Part shown: one piece after another, positions 40,685 through 48,518 of the stretch | How the letters are laid out: each line of letters starts with the position of its first letter | Position numbering within the stretch: the stretch's first letter is position 1 | DNA from: Corynebacterium marambiense | GTDB lineage: Bacteria > Actinomycetota > Actinomycetes > Mycobacteriales > Mycobacteriaceae | DNA length: 64,000 nt | Assembly (NCBI RefSeq): GCF_016342275.1 | Contig: NZ_JAEIOT010000007.1 | Location: 372,001-436,000, forward strand | Reading direction: 5' to 3' | The notes under the pieces: generated by a model | Seen by the model: the letters and a program-made list of their open reading frames with translations, nothing else | What the model was told of the DNA's origin: nothing | The model's database searches: none | Translations under genes and position numbers: made by a program

Positions 40685-41442
40685 AGGTCGGCCACCTCTC
40701 CGATGACGATGACGGCGGGCGGGGTGATCCCGTTGTCGGCTATCAGCGCACCGAGACCGCCGAGGACACCCCGGAAACTGCGCTCCCGTGCCGTGGTTCC
40801 CTCCTGGATCACGGCTACCGGGGTTTCCGGACTGCGCCCGGCGGCGATCAGTGCGGTCGCGATGGCCGGGGAGTTCTTCACCCCCATGATCACGACGAGG
40901 GTGCCGCCGGTCCGGGAGAGAGCCCCGTAGTCCACGAGTGACTGCGGATGTCCGGGCGGAAGATGCCCGGAAATCACGGTGAAGGAGTGCACCACTCCTC
41001 GCTGGGTGACCGGGACGTCGGCTGCTGCGGGAACAGACACCGCGCTGGTCACCCCGGGAACGACCTCGCACTCGATCCCCGCCTCGCGGCAGGCGACGAG
41101 TTCCTCGAATCCCCGGCCGAATACGTAGGGGTCCCCACCCTTGAGTCGGGCGACGGTGCGCCCGGCGCGGGCGTGGGTGATCAGCAGCTCGTTGATCTTC
41201 TCCTGCGCCATCTGCCTGCCGTACGGCAGCTTCGATGCGTCGATGACCTCCTTGCCGGTCAGGTCGCAGAGTTGGTCCAGCTGGTCGGTCGGTCCGAGAT
41301 GGTCGGCGACGATGACGTCGGCGGCCCGGAGGCGGTTCATGCCCCTGACGGTGATGAGGTCGTGGGCTCCCGGCCCGCCGCCGATGAGGGTGACGTGGCC
41401 GGATGCGGGCTGTCCGGTACCGGTGCTGGTGGGTGAACTCAT
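40681..41442 (-). CDS. cobA: Uroporphyrinogen-III C-methyltransferase
   Basis: A 253-residue SAM-dependent methyltransferase making precorrin-2, the branch point to sirohaem and cobalamin. VTLIGGGPGAHDLITVRG near residues 17-34, VARLKGGDPYVFGRGFEE (101-118) and VVPGVTSAVSVPA are the family motifs. It lacks the CysG oxidase/ferrochelatase domain. The ATG at 41440-41442 follows TACACT by 8 bases, so it is probably leaderless. Confidence 0.95.
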   Translation of the reverse strand: MSSPTSTGTGQPASGHVTLIGGGPGAHDLITVRGMNRLRAADVIVADHLGPTDQLDQLCDLTGKEVIDASKLPYGRQMAQEKINELLITHARAGRTVARLKGGDPYVFGRGFEELVACREAGIECEVVPGVTSAVSVPAAADVPVTQRGVVHSFTVISGHLPPGHPQSLVDYGALSRTGGTLVVIMGVKNSPAIATALIAAGRSPETPVAVIQEGTTARERSFRGVLGGLGALIADNGITPPAVIVIGEVADL

Positions 41443-41450
41443 AGGTGTCC

Positions 41451-41456
41451 AGTGTA
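41451..41456 (-). promoter_or_regulatory. -10 element of cobA
   Basis: TACACT on the minus strand, 8 bases before the cobA ATG, with no ribosome binding site between them. Confidence 0.5.
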
Positions 41457-41459
41457 GTC

Positions 41460-41590
41460 GTTCGGTTCAGGCTCACCTGGGTTGGAGTCCGGTCGGTGGA
41501 GAACACCCAACCGAACGGTTGATTCGTCAAATGGCTAAACGAACTGTCCGTTTCTGTCCGGTTTTCCGATTCCACAGGCGGATAATCCGC
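41460..41590. promoter_or_regulatory. Operator-rich region between cobA and the FtsX-type exporter
   Basis: It contains CAACCGAACGGTTG (6+2+6 inverted repeat at 41508-41521), AAACG-7-CGTTT (41537-41553), a near-tandem CTGTCCGTTT/CTGTCCGGTTT (41544-41564), and GCGGATAATCCGC (41578-41590), whose centre GATAAT could be the plus-strand -10 of the exporter. Several symmetric sites in 130 bases indicate regulated divergent promoters; the regulator is unknown. Confidence 0.45.
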
Positions 41591-41646
41591 GCAGACTGGA
41601 GGACAGTTCCCACCAGTCCGACCCTGAAGGAGGAGTTTCCCCGATC

Positions 41647-42669
41647 ATGTTCCTCGCTCTCCGCGACCTGCGGGCCGCCCGCGGCCGGTTCGCCCTCATC
41701 ACCGTCACCGTGGCGATGATGGCCCTGCTGGTCAGTTTCCTCTCCGGCCTCACGGGAGGCCTGACCCACCAGAGCATCTCCGCCCTGTCGACCATCGGCG
41801 GTGCCTCCGCGACCCTATCCGACACGGGTGAGGCGAACCTGGACCGGTCACGGCTCGATCCGGACTCCACCACGGCGCTTCTCGACGCCGCAGCAGCGGC
41901 CGGAACCCCCGCCACCGCAGTGGGAATCGACCGGAGCCTGCTCGGCGAGGAATCCGTGTCGGTGCTGGCGACCCGGCCCGCGGCCGACGGCCCGGCGGAT
42001 GCGTCCACTCCCCTGCCCGGACCGGTTCACGTCGTCCTCTCCGAGGCCGCGGCGAAGGCCACGGGACTGGCCGCCGGGGATTCGGCGGACCTCGGCCGCT
42101 ACGGCACGGTGACGGTCGACGACGTGCGTGGCGACGACCACTACTCGCACCAACCGGTCGTCTGGGCCCATCTCGACGAGGATGCGCCGGCCACGTTCAT
42201 CGCCTCGGGCGACCCACTCGACGGGGTGCCCGGCACGCTGGGCATCTCCGCCGGGGACCTGCCCGGCACGATGGCGTCGCACAAGGCGGAGTCGACCTCC
42301 CTGACCATGATCAACGTGATGCTGCTGATCATCACCGCGTTGGTCACCGGCGCCTTCTTCACCGTGTGGACCATCCAACGGAAGCCCGACATCGCCACCC
42401 TGAAGGCCCTCGGAGCCACGAGCGCGGCCCTCGTCATTGACGCTCTCGGCCAGGCTGCGGTGATCCTCGCAGTGGGGGTCGGTGCGGGACTCGCGCTGAC
42501 CCTCGCCGCCGCATCGCTGATCGGCGACGGACTTCCGTTCGTGGTGTCGACCTCCACGACGCTCTACCCGGCGCTCGCCATGTTCGCACTCGGCCTGGTC
42601 GGTGCCGCCGCAGCACTGTCTTTCCTGAGATCCGCATCCCCGCTTTCCGCTCTCGGAGGTAACCGATGA
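41647..42669 (+). CDS. FtsX-type ABC exporter permease (HrtB/MacB-like)
   Basis: A 340-residue permease: an N-terminal helix (about 15-37), a periplasm-side domain of about 180 residues, then three helices (about 218-330), which is the FtsX/MacB layout. AAGGAGGAG precedes the ATG. HrtBA haem exporters have this organisation, and haem-related genes lie nearby, but the sequence alone does not establish the substrate. It is coupled to its ATPase by ATGA. Confidence 0.82.
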   Translation: MFLALRDLRAARGRFALITVTVAMMALLVSFLSGLTGGLTHQSISALSTIGGASATLSDTGEANLDRSRLDPDSTTALLDAAAAAGTPATAVGIDRSLLGEESVSVLATRPAADGPADASTPLPGPVHVVLSEAAAKATGLAAGDSADLGRYGTVTVDDVRGDDHYSHQPVVWAHLDEDAPATFIASGDPLDGVPGTLGISAGDLPGTMASHKAESTSLTMINVMLLIITALVTGAFFTVWTIQRKPDIATLKALGATSAALVIDALGQAAVILAVGVGAGLALTLAAASLIGDGLPFVVSTSTTLYPALAMFALGLVGAAAALSFLRSASPLSALGGNR

Positions 42670-43385
42670 ACTCCCGTCCCGTCCTCACCCTCGACGACGT
42701 CACCCTGACCTTCCCCGACGGCGCCGGTGAGATCACCGCGGTCGATCGCGCGTCGCTGTCCCTCGACGCCGGTGAACTCATCGCCATCACCGGCCCCTCC
42801 GGTTCCGGCAAGTCCTCGCTCCTGGCCGTCGCCTCCACACTGCAGCCCCCGACCTCCGGGTCGATCCAGCTGCGCGACCGGGAGCTCGCCGGTCTCTCCT
42901 CCCGGGAGGCCGCCGCCGTCCGACGGAACGACATCGGGATCGTCTTCCAGCAACCGAACCTGATCGGATCACTCACCGCCACCGAACAGTTGATGATGAC
43001 CCGGCACCTGGAGTCCCCGTGGCGGAGACGCTCCCCCGAAGCCGCGACGCGGGACCGTGCTCTCGAGCTCCTCGAGCGTCTCGGGCTCGCCAAGGCCCGC
43101 GACCGGAACGTCGGCGCACTGTCCGGCGGCCAGAGGCAGCGTGTCAACATCGCCCGCGCCCTGATGAACTCCCCGGCACTCCTCGTCGTCGACGAGCCGA
43201 CCTCCGCACTCGACTCCGGGCGTTCGGCGGACGTGATGGACCTGCTCCTGGAACTCGTCGCGGAGGAGAAGGTCGGGACGCTCCTGGTCACCCACGACGA
43301 GGAGGCCGCCCGGCGCGCCGACCGCCGGTGCACCATGGTGGACGGGAAGCTCACCGAGGATCACCGGGCGCTCGTCGGCGGCTAG
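42666..43385 (+). CDS. ABC exporter ATP-binding protein (LolD/HrtA-like)
   Basis: A 239-residue ATPase: Walker A GPSGSGKSS at 43-51, Q-loop FQQPNLIG, signature LSGGQRQRVNIARAL, Walker B LLVVDEPTSALDSG, H-loop VTHDEEAA. It pairs with the FtsX-type permease. Its TAG stop overlaps the cobB stop on the other strand within the palindrome CTAG. Confidence 0.93.
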   Translation: MNSRPVLTLDDVTLTFPDGAGEITAVDRASLSLDAGELIAITGPSGSGKSSLLAVASTLQPPTSGSIQLRDRELAGLSSREAAAVRRNDIGIVFQQPNLIGSLTATEQLMMTRHLESPWRRRSPEAATRDRALELLERLGLAKARDRNVGALSGGQRQRVNIARALMNSPALLVVDEPTSALDSGRSADVMDLLLELVAEEKVGTLLVTHDEEAARRADRRCTMVDGKLTEDHRALVGG

Positions 43386-44734
43386 CCGCAGGCGGCCACG
43401 AACCGTTCGATGGCTCTCGGGGTCGCGGCCGGATGACAGTGCAGATAGGACGCGTGGACGGTGTCACCGGCGAAACCCTCCCGGACACCCCGCCCGTCCC
43501 AGCCACGCCAGCCCCAGGCGGGTGACCAACCGGCGACGGTGGTGTCGGTGAGGGCGGTGTGGTGGAACTCGTGGCCCGTGAGTCGTTCGCCCTCCCGGTG
43601 GAGCACCGAGTCGGACAACGCGACGGCTTCCCGGTATCCGAGGGTGAGCCGCCGCCCCATGGCGGCGTGGGTGTCGATCACCCCGAGCATCGGATGCGCG
43701 TCGAGGGTCGCCGTGAGCCACAGCAGACCCGCGCATTCCGCGTGGACGGGCATGCCGTCGGCGATCCGTTCACGGACCCGCTGACGGAGGCCGGTCCGCC
43801 CGGCGAGATCCTCCACGTGTTCCTCGGGGAATCCACCGGGAATGATGAGTCCGTCGCATTCCGGCAGGTCATCGGTGAGCGGGTCGAAGCGCACGACCCG
43901 GGCACCCGCCGCTTCGAGGAGCTCGGTGTGCTCGGCGTAGGCGAAGGTGAATGCGGGTCCACCGGCGATGGCGATGGTCGGGCTGCCCGCCGGCGCCACC
44001 TCGGCCCGCGGATTCCACGCCTCCCCGTTCCACGTGCAGTCGGCGACGGCGATAAGGCCATCCAGGTCGAGGTGCTCCTCGACGAGGTCGGCCATCCGTT
44101 CGACGGCGGTGACCGCGGCGCCACCCTGCTCTACTGCGGTCACCAGCCCCAGGTGGCGGGAGGGCACCTCGATGTCGGCGAAGCGCGGCAGGGAACCGAG
44201 GACGGGGACACCGACTGCATCACACGCGTGGCGGCAAACCGCTTCGTGGCGTCCGGTTCCCGCCCGGTTCAGGATCACCCCAGCCAGGCGCACCCCGTCG
44301 ACGGCCGTCGCGAATCCACGGACCATCGCGCCGATCGACTGACTCATGCCACGGACATCCACGACGAGTATGACCGGCATTCCCAGGGTGCGGGCGATCT
44401 CCGCGGTGGAGCCGGGTGCGCACACCGGGTCCGAGCCGGCCGCGATGCGGCCGTCGAACAGACCCATGACACCCTCCACGATCGAGATGTCACACCCGGT
44501 CGACCCGTGGGCGTAGAGCGGTCCGATCCGGTGGCTCCCGCACATCACGGAGTCGAGGTTGCGGCCGACCCGCCCCGCGGCGAGACCGTGATACCCGGGG
44601 TCGATGTAGTCGGGGCCGACCTTGAATGGGGCTACCTCCATCCGGCGCGCCAGCGCCCGGATCAGGCCCGTTGCGATGGTGGTCTTCCCAGTACCGGATG
44701 CGGGTGCCGCGATACACAGACCGGGTACTACCAC
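43382..44734 (-). CDS. cobB: Cobyrinate/hydrogenobyrinate a,c-diamide synthase
   Basis: A 450-residue glutamine amidotransferase of cobalamin synthesis. P-loop ASGTGKTT at 12-19, FKVGPDYIDPGYH, then a class I amidotransferase domain whose nucleophilic Cys is in HAECAGLLWL, ending with HASYLHCHPAATP. The GTG start overlaps the cobO stop by 7 bases, so the two genes are coupled. Confidence 0.94.
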   Translation of the reverse strand: MVVPGLCIAAPASGTGKTTIATGLIRALARRMEVAPFKVGPDYIDPGYHGLAAGRVGRNLDSVMCGSHRIGPLYAHGSTGCDISIVEGVMGLFDGRIAAGSDPVCAPGSTAEIARTLGMPVILVVDVRGMSQSIGAMVRGFATAVDGVRLAGVILNRAGTGRHEAVCRHACDAVGVPVLGSLPRFADIEVPSRHLGLVTAVEQGGAAVTAVERMADLVEEHLDLDGLIAVADCTWNGEAWNPRAEVAPAGSPTIAIAGGPAFTFAYAEHTELLEAAGARVVRFDPLTDDLPECDGLIIPGGFPEEHVEDLAGRTGLRQRVRERIADGMPVHAECAGLLWLTATLDAHPMLGVIDTHAAMGRRLTLGYREAVALSDSVLHREGERLTGHEFHHTALTDTTVAGWSPAWGWRGWDGRGVREGFAGDTVHASYLHCHPAATPRAIERFVAACG

Positions 44735-45348
44735 TCGATGCCCTTCTGCCCCTTGCGTCCTTGGTCCATTGGGTGCTTGATCTTCGTCATCTCGGTAACG
44801 AGATCGGCGACCTCGATGAGTTTCGGGTCCGCATCCCGACCGGTCATGACGATGTGCTGACGTCCCGGCCTGTTGGCCAACGTTTCAATCACCTCGTCAA
44901 CGTCGATCCAGCCCCATTTGATGGGATAAGTGAACTCGTCCAGAACGTAGAAGTCGTGGGTTTCCGCCTCGATCCGACGCCGGATCTCCGCCCATCCCTC
45001 GGCAGCGTCGCGGGCGTGATCCTCCTCTGCCCCGGGTTTTCGGGCCCACGACCATCCCTCCCCCATCTTGTGCCACTCGACCGCTCCGCCTTCCCCGGTC
45101 TGCTCGTGTAGTTCCCCGAGGCGCCGGAACACGGCTTCCTCCCCGACCTTCCATTTCGCCGATTTCACGAACTGGAACACGCCGATGTTCATCCCCTGGT
45201 TCCACGCGCGCATGGCCATTCCGAATGCTGCGGTGGATTTTCCTTTACCGGGACCGGTGTGCACCGCGGTGACGGGCAGCATGCGACGTTGCCGGGTTGT
45301 CAGCCCGTCATCGGGGATGCTTGCTGGGTCGAGTTTTCCCTTGGGCAT
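44728..45348 (-). CDS. cobO: Cob(I)yrinic acid a,c-diamide adenosyltransferase
   Basis: A 206-residue CobA/CobO-type ATP:corrinoid adenosyltransferase. P-loop HTGPGKGKSTAAFG at about 30-43, QFVKSAKWKVGEE, LDEFTYPIKWGWID and the C-terminal EMTKIKHP are family-typical. GAAGGA lies 8 bases before the ATG. A minus-strand TAGGAT at 45391-45396 is a candidate -10. First gene of cobO-cobB. Confidence 0.95.
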   Translation of the reverse strand: MPKGKLDPASIPDDGLTTRQRRMLPVTAVHTGPGKGKSTAAFGMAMRAWNQGMNIGVFQFVKSAKWKVGEEAVFRRLGELHEQTGEGGAVEWHKMGEGWSWARKPGAEEDHARDAAEGWAEIRRRIEAETHDFYVLDEFTYPIKWGWIDVDEVIETLANRPGRQHIVMTGRDADPKLIEVADLVTEMTKIKHPMDQGRKGQKGIEW

Positions 45349-45468
45349 GGGGAGTATCCTTCGGTGCGTCGGGTTCGGTGGTTCTGGGTCATCCTATCGC
45401 GACGGCAGTTGGGCCACGTGGGTTATCCGGTGACTAAACCGAACCGAAGCCTGCGGAAAATGACCGTA

Positions 45469-45496
45469 CCCCGCTCTCCTTTTTCGGGGAGCGGGG
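45469..45496 (-). terminator. Terminator-like hairpin after the first HtaA-domain gene
   Basis: CCCCGCTCTCC pairs with GGGGAGCGGGG (one wobble) around a TTTTTC loop, 50 bases beyond the HtaA-domain gene stop. The loop, not the tail, is T-rich, so its strength is uncertain. Confidence 0.55.
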
Positions 45497-45546
45497 AACA
45501 GTTTCACTGGTCGGGATACCGGGTCCAGGTCCGGGGAAACGGGTAT

Positions 45547-47826
45547 CTAGGAGCGCATGCCCGGAATCGAGGGGAACTGGAAGGCACCGGGGAACTGGAT
45601 CTTGACGAAGTGGAACAGTGCCGCGATCATCGCGACGATTCCGCCAACAGTCAGGAGCGAGACGAGGCTCAGCCCACCGGACCCCAGCATGAGCTTGCCG
45701 GAGAGACCATCGAGTTTGTCATTTACATCGGACGACATGCCGTCGTGGTCATCGGGTGTCACCGGGGTAGACGTCACCGGGGTAGACGTCGCCGGAGTAG
45801 ACGTCGCCGGAGTAGACGTCGCCGGAGTAGACGTCGCCGGAGTAGACGTCACCGGAGTAGACGTCACCGGAGTAGACGTCACCGGAGTAGACGTCGCCGG
45901 AGTAGACGTCGCCGGAGTGTCGTCACCCTTGAGCGGCTCGTTGTCATCGGAGGACCCGAGTTCGACGACCTCGAGGGTGTCATCAGATGTGCCGACGGTG
46001 AGACCCTCTCCGCTGGTGGAGACCTTGATGAAGGTGAGGGTCTCGTCGCCACCGAAGTCGTTGACACCGGAGATGAAGATGTCGTCACCGACGAACTTCA
46101 GGGTTTCCGCCGCCTGGCCGTTCGAGTACTGCAGGGTGGAGCCGACGGTGGTGCTCGAGATCACCTCGAGGGTGGTCGGGTCGAGAACGGCGAGTTCGTG
46201 GCCGTCACCGGCGCTGGCCATCACGAGGTTGCCGTCGGCGTCGAAGGTTGCGCCGGTGATGAAGTCGAAGGCAGCGACCTTGTCGGCGGTGCTCTTCTTG
46301 GTGAAGGTGCCGTCGGAGTAGGTGTAGACGCCGACGGACTCGAAGTCATCGCTCACGCCGTTGTAGAACACGATGTTTCCGTCGACGATGCTAGCGGTAC
46401 GTCGTCCGCCGCCGTACAGCACCGACTTGAACTGCTCCTTGGCTGCCCCGATCTCCACGGCGGCCGGGGTCTGGCCCGGGCGGATGTGCAGCGGCGTGCT
46501 GCCTGTGCGACCATCGGGGCCATCGAGGATGTCGTCGAGGATGTAGACGAACGTGCCGTCGGGAAGGGCACGGAGGCTGACGGCATCACCGGTGGGTCTG
46601 GAGTAGCCGTAGGTGCTGTCGAAGTTCCCGCCGTCTCCCTTGGGATCAGTTCCACGGACCTCGCTCATCGGGGGCAGCTCTGTCTGGGTGGAGGTGCCGT
46701 CCGCGAGATTGAACACCGTGATCACGCCCTTGCGCGTACCGGGGTCGGCGGTGAGGACGCCGAGGGTGTCGTTACCTTCGGCGTAGGCGAGACCGGTGAC
46801 GTTCGAGTTCGGAACGGTCCCCAGTTCCATTACGGCACCGAGCCCCGCTGCGGTTGCGTCGGCGTAGCGGATCGTGTTTCCGTCAGCCCAGTAGAGGGTG
46901 TCGGAGGCGGACTTCAGCGCCGAGGGGTTGCCCGTGTTGACGGTGAAGTCGTCGATCGCGGTGAATGTACCCAGGTCGTTGTCTGCGATGACGATCTTGG
47001 AGTCACTCGCCTCCTTGCCGCGGGTGATGTGCAGGACAGAGCCGTCTTTCAGACCGAAGAGCCGGTTCGCCTTGCCACGGGGGAACACAGTGACGGCCTC
47101 CGTCTCCAGGCTGAGCTCTTCCGTGACACCGGTGGTGGTGCCGAAGGTGACCGGCCCCGTGAAGGAGAGGTTGAGGGCGTCGAGGTCGTCGTATCCCTTC
47201 GGGTTTCCACTGAGTGCCGCCCGGCCTTCTTCGGTGACGGCGACCGCGATGTCACGAACGGTGGAGGTCTCGCCGGATCGGTACTTCGCCTTCGAAAGAT
47301 CGAGGTTGGCCATCACGACGCGGGAGGGACCGACCCATTCTTTCGTCTTCTTGTCCAGCGAGTGCACGATCATCGAGAGGTTGCCGGTGCCGTCGGACGG
47401 ATTGATGGTCACGGTGGGTTCACTGAGGGTCAGATCGAGCTTGCAGTTTCCCCGCTCGTCCTTGGCGCGGTAATCCGGTCCGCAGAAGTTCATCACGTTC
47501 GCGGTACCGGCGTAGTTCACTACCACGGTTCCGTCGTCGGAATCAGTCCGGGAGACGAAGGCGAAGGACGGTACACCCGAGTGGAGCGTCGCCCCGTCGA
47601 ATACCCGGTCGAAACCGCCGGATGCCTGCCGGAAGATCTCCAGCACACCCCAGGCGAGAGCTGGGGTCTCCTCCGCATAGCTGCTGGTGGAGGCGACATG
47701 CTCGATGCCGAGCTTCGTGTTCTCGTCCGCCCCGGATATAGCGGGGGCGACGAGCGAGATCGACATGGACAGGCAGGCGACGGCAGCGAGACCGGTCCGG
47801 GAGAGACGACGGGTGGGCTGTTTCAT
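45547..47826 (-). CDS. Membrane-anchored HtaA-domain / propeller-like protein (1)
   Basis: A 759-residue exported protein. Signal peptide 1-33, then an HtaA (haem-binding conserved region) domain at about 38-230 (PALAWGVLEIFRQ, KLDLTLSEPTVTI). Next comes a long region of repeated beta-strand units (about 240-640) resembling a propeller: YADATAAGLGAVMELGTVPNSNV-type blades. A stalk of TPATS/TPVTS repeats and a C-terminal helix (VSLLTVGGIVAMIAALFHFV) with a basic end complete it. The domain has two cysteines (NFCGP...GNCKL) where canonical HtaA domains carry a His. Likely a cell-surface haem or haemoprotein binder under DtxR control (inference). Confidence 0.78.
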   Translation of the reverse strand: MKQPTRRLSRTGLAAVACLSMSISLVAPAISGADENTKLGIEHVASTSSYAEETPALAWGVLEIFRQASGGFDRVFDGATLHSGVPSFAFVSRTDSDDGTVVVNYAGTANVMNFCGPDYRAKDERGNCKLDLTLSEPTVTINPSDGTGNLSMIVHSLDKKTKEWVGPSRVVMANLDLSKAKYRSGETSTVRDIAVAVTEEGRAALSGNPKGYDDLDALNLSFTGPVTFGTTTGVTEELSLETEAVTVFPRGKANRLFGLKDGSVLHITRGKEASDSKIVIADNDLGTFTAIDDFTVNTGNPSALKSASDTLYWADGNTIRYADATAAGLGAVMELGTVPNSNVTGLAYAEGNDTLGVLTADPGTRKGVITVFNLADGTSTQTELPPMSEVRGTDPKGDGGNFDSTYGYSRPTGDAVSLRALPDGTFVYILDDILDGPDGRTGSTPLHIRPGQTPAAVEIGAAKEQFKSVLYGGGRRTASIVDGNIVFYNGVSDDFESVGVYTYSDGTFTKKSTADKVAAFDFITGATFDADGNLVMASAGDGHELAVLDPTTLEVISSTTVGSTLQYSNGQAAETLKFVGDDIFISGVNDFGGDETLTFIKVSTSGEGLTVGTSDDTLEVVELGSSDDNEPLKGDDTPATSTPATSTPVTSTPVTSTPVTSTPATSTPATSTPATSTPATSTPVTSTPVTPDDHDGMSSDVNDKLDGLSGKLMLGSGGLSLVSLLTVGGIVAMIAALFHFVKIQFPGAFQFPSIPGMRS
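45758..45919 (-). repeat. 15-bp tandem repeat coding for TP[AV]TS units
   Basis: About 11 copies of a 15-bp unit (GTAGACGTCRCCGGA on the plus strand) inside the first HtaA-domain gene. They encode a Thr/Pro/Ser stalk between the binding domains and the membrane helix. The copies are nearly identical at the DNA level, so copy number probably varies between strains. Confidence 0.9.
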
Positions 47827-47931
47827 GGTGCGTTACTTTCTGGGTATCGGGAGGATCACGGTGGTGCACGGATCCGGCCCCGGTTCAGCGATGTTTCACC
47901 GCCGGATGACGGCCGGGACCCATCCCCCAAC

Positions 47932-47950
47932 GTACCTTAGGCATACCTCA
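47932..47950. promoter_or_regulatory. DtxR-like iron box upstream of the first HtaA-domain gene
   Basis: Minus-strand TGAGGTATGCCTAAGGTAC matches about 13 of 19 positions of the DtxR consensus TTAGGTTAGSCTAACCTAA. It lies 105 bases before the HtaA-domain gene and about 165 bases before the divergent small CxxC protein gene, so it could serve both. Confidence 0.55.
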
Positions 47951-48115
47951 TCCAGCACTGTTTTTCTGAAAGAACATTCATATTTCTATCAGGTTAATCT
48001 TTGTCTAAATGTTCCCGGATTATATCTTCCGGAATATTCGAGGCCCGATATCCGTTGATCCGGGTGACCCGCCCGTACACCACACTCCCCCACGACCCCC
48101 GAAGGAACACCACTA

Positions 48116-48517
48116 GTGTCGACCCCATCCTCCGTACCCGAGTTTTCCGATTCCTCCCGCCTCGTCGGCGTCTACAACGCCAACGGCAGTGTCCTCGGTG
48201 AATTGTCCTATGTCATCGGCAAACTCCGGGGTACCACCCACTGCAGTCTCTGCGACATCAGCCACGGCAGGTCCGTCCGACAGCGGAAGGAATGGAGTAC
48301 CGCCATCCGGAAGCTGCCTCTCCCCTTAGAGACAGTGCATCTCAACGAGATGGATACCGCCACTGCCCGGGTAGCCGACGGGGTCAGCCCAGTCGTCGTC
48401 TACCTCGATGGAGACCACGACCGCATCCTGCTCACGCCGGCGGACTTGGATTCCTGCGCCGGCCGGGTCGATGAGTTCCTCGAACTAGTCACGAACCGAC
48501 TGGCGGAGACCCCCTGA
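48116..48517 (+). CDS. Small conserved-looking CxxC protein of unknown function
   Basis: A 133-residue soluble protein without a signal peptide. The central motif is GTTHCSLCDISHG (residues 39-51), preceded by LVGVYNANGSVLGELSYVIGKL (excerpt) and followed by VVYLDGDHDRILLT. I do not recognise an enzymatic family; the CxxCxxxH cluster could bind metal or do thiol chemistry. GTG start with AAGGA 9 bases upstream. It sits between the two HtaA-domain genes, on the opposite strand, and shares the iron-box region with the first. Confidence 0.65.
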   Translation: MSTPSSVPEFSDSSRLVGVYNANGSVLGELSYVIGKLRGTTHCSLCDISHGRSVRQRKEWSTAIRKLPLPLETVHLNEMDTATARVADGVSPVVVYLDGDHDRILLTPADLDSCAGRVDEFLELVTNRLAETP

Positions 48518-48518
48518 T

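Noticed and set aside
40685..41575. Open N-terminal extension of the DHA2 transporter of about 297 codons
   Set aside because: It overlaps cobA entirely in another frame and is Arg/Gly/Pro-rich; the GTGA junction at 40684 gives the proper start.
45758..45919. CRISPR-like array
   Set aside because: The 15-bp units have no spacers and stay in frame, encoding TP[AV]TS; it is a coding repeat.
40000..46000. Cobalamin riboswitch near cobA, cobO or the chelatase gene
   Set aside because: I looked for the GCCACTG box and partner elements upstream of these genes and did not find them; a covariance-model search would settle it.
45259..47940. 893-codon open frame on the plus strand
   Set aside because: It is antisense to the first HtaA-domain gene and to the cobO start. 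Its composition (VDG/EVG-rich, basic repeats over the tandem array) is the mirror of a GC-rich gene, and it has no family similarity.
47985..48006. Second DtxR box (TCAGGTTAATCTTTGTCTAA)
   Set aside because: Only the left half resembles the consensus; the right half does not pair.
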